DNA from: Bacillus andreraoultii
Lineage (GTDB): Bacteria > Bacillota > Bacilli > Bacillales > Caldibacillaceae
Direction of reading: 5' to 3'
Assembly (NCBI RefSeq): GCF_001244735.1
Contig: NZ_LN868937.1
Span: 2,652,785-2,716,784, forward strand
Length of the DNA: 64,000 bases
The notes under the pieces were generated by a model that did not search any database, had not been told where the DNA came from, and was given only the letters and a program-made list of their open reading frames with translations. How positions within the stretch are numbered: position 1 is the stretch's first letter; each line of letters starts with the position of its first letter. Position numbers and translations under genes: made by a program. Positions 56,649 through 63,379 of this stretch are shown here, in pieces.

Positions 56649-56679
56649 TTGAACCTTACGTTACGTTATGTTGTATGCT
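56649..56679 (+). promoter_or_regulatory. MerR-type promoter with 19-bp spacer
   Basis: TTGAAC (56649-56654) and TATGCT (56674-56679) are separated by exactly 19 bases that contain TTACGTTACGT. A 19-bp spacer is characteristic of promoters activated by MerR-family proteins through DNA distortion. It drives the MerR gene at 56726, so autoregulation is expected. Confidence 0.75.
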
Positions 56680-56725
56680 TAGCTTGTATGAAAGAATCTG
56701 GGGTTATTGGAGGAATCAGAGAGTT

Positions 56726-57508
56726 ATGAAAAAGGAAAGCTATTATTCTGTTGGAGAAATTGCTGATAAAACAGGGGTATCGGTGCGAACGCTGCATTAT
56801 TATGATGAACTTGGTTTATTAACACCAAAAAAAGATCCGTCAACAGGACATCGCAAATATCGTGATCAAGATATTATTCAGTTGCAGAAAATTATTAGCT
56901 ATAAATTTCTAGGCTTTTCCCTTGATGAAATAAAAAATATGTTGTCACAGGAAAAATTGAATGGAACAGTTATCGATTCATTAACATTACAGAAGAAACT
57001 ATTTGAAGAGGAAATAAAAAAAATTAATACTTCAATCAAAGCTATCGAGAGGACAATGAAACTAATTAAAGAACATGGGGACGTCGATAGTACAATAATC
57101 ATGAGTTTAATTCGTAGTATGCAAACAGAGGAAAGTCAGTGGGCTTGGTTTGAAGGTTATTTTGGTGAAGATGTTGCAAGTATGATTTATAACCAGACAG
57201 AAAATAAAATAGAGGAAATGGATGACGTCTTTGTTCAATTTACTGAAAAAGTTAAAGAGTTAATTGGAACATCCGTCGATTCACCGGAAGTTATGGAACT
57301 GATGGAAGAATATACAAAGGCAACAATGTCCTTATTTGACGAAAATTTGATGGAAATGATGGCAACGAAAAGTAGCAAACTTGAAGAAATTAATTTAGAA
57401 GAATTAGAAAAGATGGCACCATCCCCCTTCTCAAAACAAGAAGAAGAATGGTTACACAAGGCAATGATGGCTTATATAGAAAAAGTAGGATTCGAGAAGC
57501 CGGAGTAA
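56726..57508 (+). CDS. MerR-family transcriptional regulator
   Basis: Regulator of about 260 residues. The N-terminal winged helix and arm read YSVGEIADKTGVSVRTLHYYDELGLLTPKK and GHRKYRDQDIIQLQKIISYKFLGFSLDEIK. The coiled-coil linker (FEEEIKKINTSIKAIERTMKLI) leads to a helical C-terminal domain with an acidic and Trp-containing segment (EESQWAWFEGYFGEDVA) that resembles the TipAS ligand-binding type. ATG at 56726 has GGAGG upstream and follows a MerR-type promoter; the frame is open upstream to 56585 but that part overlaps the promoter. Ligand and targets unknown. Confidence 0.88.
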   Translation: MKKESYYSVGEIADKTGVSVRTLHYYDELGLLTPKKDPSTGHRKYRDQDIIQLQKIISYKFLGFSLDEIKNMLSQEKLNGTVIDSLTLQKKLFEEEIKKINTSIKAIERTMKLIKEHGDVDSTIIMSLIRSMQTEESQWAWFEGYFGEDVASMIYNQTENKIEEMDDVFVQFTEKVKELIGTSVDSPEVMELMEEYTKATMSLFDENLMEMMATKSSKLEEINLEELEKMAPSPFSKQEEEWLHKAMMAYIEKVGFEKPE

Positions 57509-57514
57509 GTTCTA

Positions 57515-57712
57515 AAGCGGGCCTCTATCAATGCTCTAGAGGACCGTTTGACGAAAATTTACCCTAAAACCGGGACTAAACACTACCCTTGAATACCGCT
57601 TGACAGATTTTTTACTGAAAACAGTTAACTACAACCATTCTAGAGGACCGTTTGACTTATTTTATTTTGAAACGGGACTCTAGTAACAATTCCTGAGGAC
57701 AATTGAATACAA
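57515..57712 (+). repeat. 52-bp tandem repeat array 2
   Basis: Units aligned on ACCGTTTGAC-like blocks at 57544, 57596, 57648 and 57700, exactly 52 bases apart. Units share GAGGACCGTTTGAC and CGGGACTCTA. The sequence is related to array 1 at 22022-22195. It begins soon after the MerR stop codon. Confidence 0.8.
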
Positions 57713-58088
57713 ATTCCACCGAATCAACTACTTGCACTTTCCTTCATCTCTGATACTTGCATGTGAGAATTTCCTTATCTTAGTCTTCCACTTAAGAATA
57801 CTTCAACAGCCTTTCAATGTCGATTGCACAATTTGTCTTGACAACACGTAATGTCTTCTCAACTTCCTAGTAACCTTTAAGTAGCCTCCCTATCGAATGC
57901 ATTTCCTCACACGACTATAGTTTGGTGTCTCCATGCGTAAATGATGAATCATTTTAACCACATTTATCATCATAAAATAGAATGACAGATACTGGAAAGG
58001 ACTTCAAAAGTTTAGCCAATCTAAATATGATTAGCCCAGTTTTTCTCTATATAGGTTAATGACCACGCCATTCAAAGGAGCGATTCAT
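57713..58088. other. Intergenic region after the tandem array
   Basis: About 375 bases without an open frame. The short motif CTATAGT...GGTGTCTCC...CGTAAATGATGAATCA at 57911-57956 resembles 38396-38437. The yjcZ promoter is expected near the end. Confidence 0.35.
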
Positions 58089-58103
58089 ATGTTAATTATG
58101 TAA
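58089..58103 (+). other. Four-codon minigene before yjcZ
   Basis: AAAGGAGCGATTCAT is followed by ATG TTA ATT ATG TAA, a tiny frame with a good ribosome binding site 22 bases before the yjcZ start. Possibly a leader peptide, possibly chance. Confidence 0.3.
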
Positions 58104-58125
58104 ATACTTTGGAGGTGATTGTTTT

Positions 58126-58218
58126 ATGGGTGCAGGAGGATACGGTTCAGGATTCGCGTTAATCGTTGTATTGTTTATTTTATTAATTATTGTAGGTGCT
58201 ACTTGGTACGGATACTAA
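58126..58218 (+). CDS. YjcZ-family small membrane peptide
   Basis: Peptide of 30 residues with a Gly-rich start ([10 protein letters not shown]), a single hydrophobic helix ([14 protein letters not shown]) and a short aromatic end (TWYGY). This is the typical build of the YjcZ family, whose members are described as sporulation-associated small membrane proteins. TTGGAGGTGATT gives a very strong ribosome binding site. Read directly from the sequence, it stands alone ahead of ddh, followed by a terminator. Confidence 0.9.
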   Translation: MGAGGYGSGFALIVVLFILLIIVGATWYGY

Positions 58219-58306
58219 GTAATTCGTTACAATAAACTTTTTCAATGAATAGCAAATAAAGTAGTCGGGGTTGGGAAAAAATAATCGCCAGCACAAAATG
58301 AACGTT

Positions 58307-58357
58307 GAAAGGGGCTTGTATTTGGATATCTATCCAAACTCGGCCCTTTCTTCTTTT
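58307..58357 (+). terminator. yjcZ terminator
   Basis: GAAAGGGGC...TTTGGATA and TATCCAAA...GGCCCTTTC form a long interrupted stem followed by TTCTTTTCTT. Confidence 0.8.
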
Positions 58358-58454
58358 CTTGTTAATCAACTGCTTTATTCGAATACATTCATAATAAATT
58401 TCGTTTAAGATCTGCCTCCTCCCACAAAGTAAGCAAAAGTTTTTTAAAAAGTAG

Positions 58455-58482
58455 TTGCGTCCGATAAAAAAAAGAGTAAAAT
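58455..58482 (+). promoter_or_regulatory. Possible ddh promoter
   Basis: TTGCGT (58455-58460) and TAAAAT (58477-58482) are separated by 16 bases, about 110 bases before the ddh start. Confidence 0.45.
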
Positions 58483-58594
58483 AAATTTATTCTTTTTCCA
58501 GTGTAAATACGATCACCGTATGAAACTATTTCTTCACTCTCACTTATATAGTAATATAAGGACATAATGATTCTAATAATAAGGAGAAATGTAT

Positions 58595-59581
58595 ATGAGT
58601 CAAAAAATTAAAGTTGGTATTGTTGGTTACGGAAATCTAGGTAAAGGGGCAGTAAAGGCAATTAATCAATCTCCTGACATGGAATTAGTAGCCATTTTTA
58701 CGAGAAGGGATCCTAGCATCTTAGCGATAAATGAGGCAAATGTAAATGCTGTACATATCGATGATGCAAATGCATACGTAGATAAAATTGATGTCATGTT
58801 ACTTTGTGGTGGATCTGCAACAGACTTACCGGAACAAACACCGCATTTTGCGACTATGTTTAACACGGTTGATAGTTTTGATACACATGCGAAAATTCCT
58901 GATTATTTTCAAGCAGTTCATGAAGCTGCTACAAAACATAATAAAACGTCCATCATTTCCGTTGGTTGGGATCCAGGCTTATTCTCAATTAATCGCTTAA
59001 TGGCTGAGGCAATCTTACCGAGTGGCGAAACTTATACATTCTGGGGGAAAGGGTTAAGTCAAGGACATTCTGACGCCATCCGTAGAGTACCTGGTGTAAA
59101 AAACGGTGTGCAATATACGATTCCATCCGAAGACGCAATGAATCGTGTGCGTAATGGTGAAGCACCTGAACTAACGACAGGGGACAAGCATCGCCGTGTT
59201 TGCTATGTTGTTGCAGAAGATGGTGCTGATAAAGCTACCATTGAAAATGAAATCAAAACAATGCCAAATTACTTTGCTGACTATGATACAGAAGTTCATT
59301 TTATCACTGATGAAGAGTTGAAACGTGATCATTCAAAAGCGCCTCATGGTGGTTTTGTCATTCGTAGTGGGCAAAGCGCGGTAGAACATAAACATATTTA
59401 TGAATTCTCATTAAAACTAGATAGTAACCCTGAATTTACTGCAAGTGTTCTCGTTGCCTATGCTAGAGCAGCACATCGCTTAAATCAGGAAAACCAATTT
59501 GGTGCAAAAACAGTATTCGATGTCGCTCCAAGCTATATTTCGCCAAAATCACCGGAAGAATTAAGGAAAGATCTTTTGTAA
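58595..59581 (+). CDS. ddh: Meso-diaminopimelate D-dehydrogenase
   Basis: NADP-dependent enzyme of 328 residues that makes meso-diaminopimelate from tetrahydrodipicolinate and ammonia in one step, bypassing the acyl-intermediate lysine branch. The Rossmann motif is VGIVGYGNLGKGAVKAI near 7-22, with the NADP-preferring TRRDPS after strand 2. Substrate-site segments CGGSATDLPEQTP, SVGWDPGLFSINRL and FWGKGLSQGHSDAIRRVPGV are all present. ATG at 58595 is chosen because AAGGAG lies eight bases before it; the ATG at 58589 is too close. meso-DAP serves lysine, wall and spore-cortex synthesis. Confidence 0.93.
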   Translation: MSQKIKVGIVGYGNLGKGAVKAINQSPDMELVAIFTRRDPSILAINEANVNAVHIDDANAYVDKIDVMLLCGGSATDLPEQTPHFATMFNTVDSFDTHAKIPDYFQAVHEAATKHNKTSIISVGWDPGLFSINRLMAEAILPSGETYTFWGKGLSQGHSDAIRRVPGVKNGVQYTIPSEDAMNRVRNGEAPELTTGDKHRRVCYVVAEDGADKATIENEIKTMPNYFADYDTEVHFITDEELKRDHSKAPHGGFVIRSGQSAVEHKHIYEFSLKLDSNPEFTASVLVAYARAAHRLNQENQFGAKTVFDVAPSYISPKSPEELRKDLL

Positions 59582-59728
59582 TCTTATGTAACCCTAAGAG
59601 AAGGATTTTGACACTTTTGTCTAGTTCATTCGTTAAGAAAACTCAATATTTCTTATCATTGTTTAGTTAAGCATTTTTTCTCTTTAGAGTACTTAACGTT
59701 ATAAATCAAACACATTTTTAAAACGATG

Positions 59729-60042
59729 GTTGAACAAAGCACACTTCTTTAACCCTTTAATAAGAATAACTCAACGGACAAGCTTCGATGAATAGGCTTG
59801 TCCATTTTTTATTGATTGATTATTTAGGTGTGCATGTGTGGATGTGGCACATGATCATTTCCATTCGATTGGCCATGAGTGTTGGGCGACTATAACCGTT
59901 TCTTCCTTTTTCATCACGATTTGGACGTCTACGCTAGTGAATAAAGAGATTTTTTTGGCTTTGATATAGTTGCTAGAGCCTTTCTTGTGGTCTTATGCAT
60001 AAGGAGAGTAGAAATAGAAAATGTATACTTTCTATTAGTCAA
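59729..60042 (+). repeat. Composite dispersed repeat, short copy (includes element copy H)
   Basis: The same order as 21847-22345: TGAACAAAGCACACTT, a hairpin, TGCATGTGTGGATGTGG, ACATGATCA, CTTCC-type A+T sequence, one shortened tandem-like unit (CGACTATAACCGTTT ... GATTTGGACGTCTAC), then the three-hairpin element from about 59935 with TTGGCTTTGATATAG and a final hairpin GGAGAGTAGAAATA...ATGTATACTTTC. The terminal stem is eroded. Confidence 0.75.
59774..59811 (+). terminator. Hairpin in the composite repeat, ddh side
   Basis: ACGGACAAGC pairs with GCTTGTCCAT around a 12-base loop, followed by TTTTTT. It probably serves as the ddh terminator about 190 bases after its stop codon. Confidence 0.75.
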
Positions 60043-60120
60043 ACAAGGGTCAGTCCGAAAAGTGGATATCCCAAAATTGCGATCATTAAAAATTTTGACC
60101 TATCAAGGTTTTGAAACATG

Positions 60121-60168
60121 AAAAGGGGCATCCAGAAATCAAAAATACGATTTTCTGAACTACCCCTG
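60121..60168 (-). terminator. Terminator of the 60.2-kb small gene
   Basis: On the minus strand CAGAAAA and TTTTTGATTTCTG pair inside GGGG/CCCC, followed by TTTTC. The stem is interrupted. Confidence 0.5.
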
Positions 60169-60180
60169 CTAAATGTTCAT

Positions 60181-60380
60181 TTATACCTTCGTATTACTTT
60201 TCGTAAAAAGTTTTAATATCAAATTAATTATTATCGAAACAATAAAAGATGTAGTGAATAAACTAACAAATTCCGAAACTGTCGCATGTTCTAACGTAAA
60301 TTGAGTACCAAAAAAACTAAAGTTATAATAAATGTAATCATAAACGCTTTAGTTAAAAAGAATTTTTTTATCGTCTGCAT
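60181..60380 (-). pseudogene. Small two-helix membrane protein gene with homopolymer frameshift
   Basis: GGAGGAAC precedes an ATG giving MQTIKKFFLTKAFMITFI, then a T7 run (A7 at 60310-60316 on the plus strand). After the run this frame stops within a few codons (VLNLR then TAG). In the next frame it continues FFGTQFTLEHATVSEFVSLF and SFIVSIIINLILKLFTKS to a stop at 60181. One missing T in the run explains it. The joined protein of about 66 residues has two membrane helices and is not recognised. Pseudogene, slippage site or sequencing error are all possible. Confidence 0.65.
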
Positions 60381-60416
60381 TTAACGGTTCCTCCTATTTT
60401 ATGGTTGTATGTTTAC

Positions 60417-60904
60417 TTATTTTCCCCTTTTCGTTTGCAGACAAATAAACTCTACACTTTTTGTTCCATCATTTTCAGAAACCGTATCCTCAACTTCCAT
60501 ACGATCAATAAAATAAATAGGGCTATCTGTGAATATGATAAAAATATTCTCATTTATTTCATGTTCAACAAAATTACCATTTTTAATGTTTTCATCAATA
60601 TAATTATTAAGATTTATAGCATTTTCTTCTGATGTACCTTCATATTTCTCAATATTAGGTAAATCTTCGTTTGTAAAGGAAGTGGCAACATATCACTTAT
60701 TTCATGATTACTATAATAATCTGAAACAACTTTGTCTACTTCATTTTCCATTGTAGGATTAGCCTCTTTTAGTTCTTGTATTAAACTGTTTTGTAAATCA
60801 GATAATGAATCTATAGTCTCTTTTTCTTGGGCACGTACAAAATCCGCTGTAAATAAAGATCCAAAGACTAAAATAATTGTTGCAAATACTACTATGGTTT
60901 TCAC
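60417..60904 (-). pseudogene. Secreted unknown protein gene with internal frameshift
   Basis: A GTG at 60904 starts MKTIVVFATIILVFGSLFTAD, a signal peptide, then an acidic helical domain to SDMLPLPLQ. There the frame continues only to a stop at 60614. The next frame, from about NEDLPNIEKYEGTSEENAI, stays open through FIIFTDSPIYFIDRMEVED to LQTKRGK and a stop at 60417, with similar composition. A single-base shift near 60680 therefore joins a plausible protein of about 162 residues. No family is recognised. The ribosome binding site is weak. Confidence 0.6.
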
Positions 60905-61263
60905 TAGATGTTACTCTATCATGATTACAACCCCTTTTTTATTTATACTGATATATTCTACATTTTTTTTTAAAAATCCTTTATTTCATTTTAGATATAT
61001 TCAACTACTTTTTAAAAATCCTGAAAGGGGTAGCATTAGAATTTTGATAACTACAACGTTCTAGTTTCGCCGCTACTTTTGAAATACTTTATGTGGAATC
61101 AACATTTTATCCGTTTTCTCGAAAACAGTTTGTTTACCAACTTTTCCATTTTCCTCCTTTTCCGGCTGCAACTTGTTCCATGACTTCCAGTAATAAATGG
61201 AAAAGTTGCTGGTTACACGTCACTTGTTGGGCTCTTCTTTTTTCTGCTTTTTTCTAGACGGTA
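60905..61263. other. Intergenic region downstream of sat with inverted repeat
   Basis: 359 bases. CAACTTTTCCATT (61138-61150) and AATGGAAAAGTTG (61196-61208) form a perfect 13-bp inverted repeat with a 45-base loop. On the minus strand the frame between sat and this repeat reads codon-like sequence (LLLEVMEQVAAGKGGKWKSW then TAA), perhaps a gene remnant. Confidence 0.4.
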
Positions 61264-62973
61264 TTAATCACTACCACGATAACGCTTATATGGAAGTGGA
61301 TTCCAAACACGATATTGAAGTTCATCTTCTCGTAGTGGTGGAGGTATGTCTTTGAAAATTTTCTTGGCAACTTGTAACTCTCGCTCTGCTTCCTCTTTGT
61401 CTTGATACATGAATTCATCTGATGCTTTTTCCGATGCAGTGTGTACTTTTTCCTCTAAATACTCAACAACCATTTCTTGTTGCTTATAGATTGACTCACG
61501 TGCAGATGCTATCCAGTCTGGTTGTGACCGACGTCTTGTATCCGCTACATAGCTAAATTCATCAAAGATACCTTTATAAATCTGATCTGCATTTGTTCGA
61601 ACATCGATCACTGCCACTTCCAAATCTTCAATGGTGAGTTGTTCTACTGTAAGCGGTTTCCTTCGTTCCGGTCCACCTATTCGTGATCTCGTTAAATAAT
61701 ATGGGAAGATACTTTTTATTGTTTTTCCGACTGGAGAGATTGCTTCATCATTTTCATCCACACCTTTTGGTTGGACACCTTGCATAGCAATACGTGCTGA
61801 TTCTGGTCTCACAATTTCTTTTGGTGGAAGCACCCCATAACGCAATAATTCACGAATTCCTGTCCCAGAGATATTAATTCGATACTTTACGTCATGTGGA
61901 CACGTTTGACTAGTTGCTAACGAATCACAACGAGTACAATAAAACACTTCATGGAAGAGGCGAATATCAATTCCTAATTCTTCCGGTGTAAATTCGTCAA
62001 AAATTGTATGGCTTGCATATTTATCGTAATAATCCCCTACTCCTGCATGATCACGCCCAATTAAAGCATGTGTACAACCATAATTTTTCATAATTAATGC
62101 GTGAAGGATTGCTTCCCGAGGACCTGCAAAAATATATGTAACTCTAAGTGGTGCCAGGATCGTTCTTTCTTTCGGATAATACGTATCCAACACACTCCGA
62201 TAGGCTAAAATACGAAATTCATGCCTTGTATATTCCCGCTTAGCTAACTCCACTAATGGCTGGACAAATAACCCATCCAACTCTTCTAACGCATTACGGT
62301 GAATATACTCATGACCGCGATGTAACGGATTTGCTCCTGTTATAAAACCACCGACCGTTTTAAACTTTTTCTTCTCATAAAATAATTTCCACGTATCTTT
62401 CGGTTCTAAACGAATTTTTTCAAAAGGACCCCAATGAACACGGCGAAGTAATTGAATGGGTCCACCTAATGCGGTATCCCCCATCCGCCGGTAAATCGCA
62501 TCAACTCCTGGATGGTTTCGATCTGTTGTTCCAAAAAGATGCTTTGCTCGAAACTCTCGGTCATAGTGAAAAATATCATTTAATTTTAAAATTGCGACCG
62601 GTTCTTTCGTTTCATCAACAAGAGCCACTTCATCCCCCACTGATAAAGACTGGATCACTTGCTTGTTAATATCACCAATCGGGGCAAAACTAAGAGGGAC
62701 TGGCCACACGGTCCCATCTTTCAACCGACCGTTCAAAAGGACAGACTTATAGTTTTCTTCATCCATAAACCCTTCATTTGGTGATAAAACCCCAGTTGCA
62801 ATCATTTCAAGTGTAATGACTGCCTCTAAATCTACCATTATTTTTGGTAATTGTCTTGCTCGTTCCATAGCTTCGTCACATTCTTTGCCGGTGAGAACTC
62901 GATTGACTAATTTTCCACCATGTGGTTGTTGTGGATAGCCAATAAAACTTTTTTCACTTATTTTTTGATTCAT
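61264..62973 (-). CDS. sat: Sulfate adenylyltransferase with C-terminal extension
   Basis: ATP sulfurylase-like enzyme of 569 residues; typical bacterial forms have about 380-400. The catalytic domain (about 1-395) has TGANPLHRGHEYIH near 212-225, where the family usually has QTRNP before HRGH, then GRDHAG at 306-311 and a Cys346/Cys349/Cys358/His360 zinc-type cluster. The remaining 170 residues match no module I know: there is no P-loop, so it is not an APS kinase. That part is charged and helical (ADTRRRSQPDWIASARES, EEAERELQVAKKIF) with a Pro/Trp/Tyr-rich end. No cys genes are adjacent. The ribosome binding site is GGGGGG-like. Confidence 0.85.
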   Translation of the reverse strand: MNQKISEKSFIGYPQQPHGGKLVNRVLTGKECDEAMERARQLPKIMVDLEAVITLEMIATGVLSPNEGFMDEENYKSVLLNGRLKDGTVWPVPLSFAPIGDINKQVIQSLSVGDEVALVDETKEPVAILKLNDIFHYDREFRAKHLFGTTDRNHPGVDAIYRRMGDTALGGPIQLLRRVHWGPFEKIRLEPKDTWKLFYEKKKFKTVGGFITGANPLHRGHEYIHRNALEELDGLFVQPLVELAKREYTRHEFRILAYRSVLDTYYPKERTILAPLRVTYIFAGPREAILHALIMKNYGCTHALIGRDHAGVGDYYDKYASHTIFDEFTPEELGIDIRLFHEVFYCTRCDSLATSQTCPHDVKYRINISGTGIRELLRYGVLPPKEIVRPESARIAMQGVQPKGVDENDEAISPVGKTIKSIFPYYLTRSRIGGPERRKPLTVEQLTIEDLEVAVIDVRTNADQIYKGIFDEFSYVADTRRRSQPDWIASARESIYKQQEMVVEYLEEKVHTASEKASDEFMYQDKEEAERELQVAKKIFKDIPPPLREDELQYRVWNPLPYKRYRGSD

Positions 62974-63379
62974 TACACTTCCCCCCCAATATCATTTGTA
63001 TTCTAGTGATTTAAAATAATGCTCTTTATTTGTTAAGGAATTGCTAAATCTTTTATAGAAAGGAAGGGAATGGATTTTACTTGCTATAAATAGAGAACTT
63101 TTGGGTTAAGTTATATTTGAGTATTGAGTCTGCAATCGTTCTGTTTAACCTGTATTGCTCTATTCGTTTCATCTCTATTATGAATGAACCTACTAAACCT
63201 CCTTAACCCCCGTATTTAGAAAACTATTTTACATGTATTCTGCTATCTTGCCCCATTGCAAGAGAAATCTATTTCTATTAAGCCCCTCTAATGAAGTCTC
63301 TTTCCTATCTGTCCTAATCAGCTATGATTCATGTTAAAATTAGAAAGGTAAAATATCCAAGGATTTAGGAGGTTACATC
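62974..63379. other. Divergent intergenic region sat / tatD
   Basis: 406 A+T-rich bases that must contain the promoters of both genes. I see no clear operator, riboswitch or small gene. Confidence 0.35.

Noticed and set aside
60181-60380. Programmed frameshifting
   Set aside because: There is a slippery run but no downstream stimulator I can see, and the adjacent gene is also shifted; decay or sequence error is more likely.
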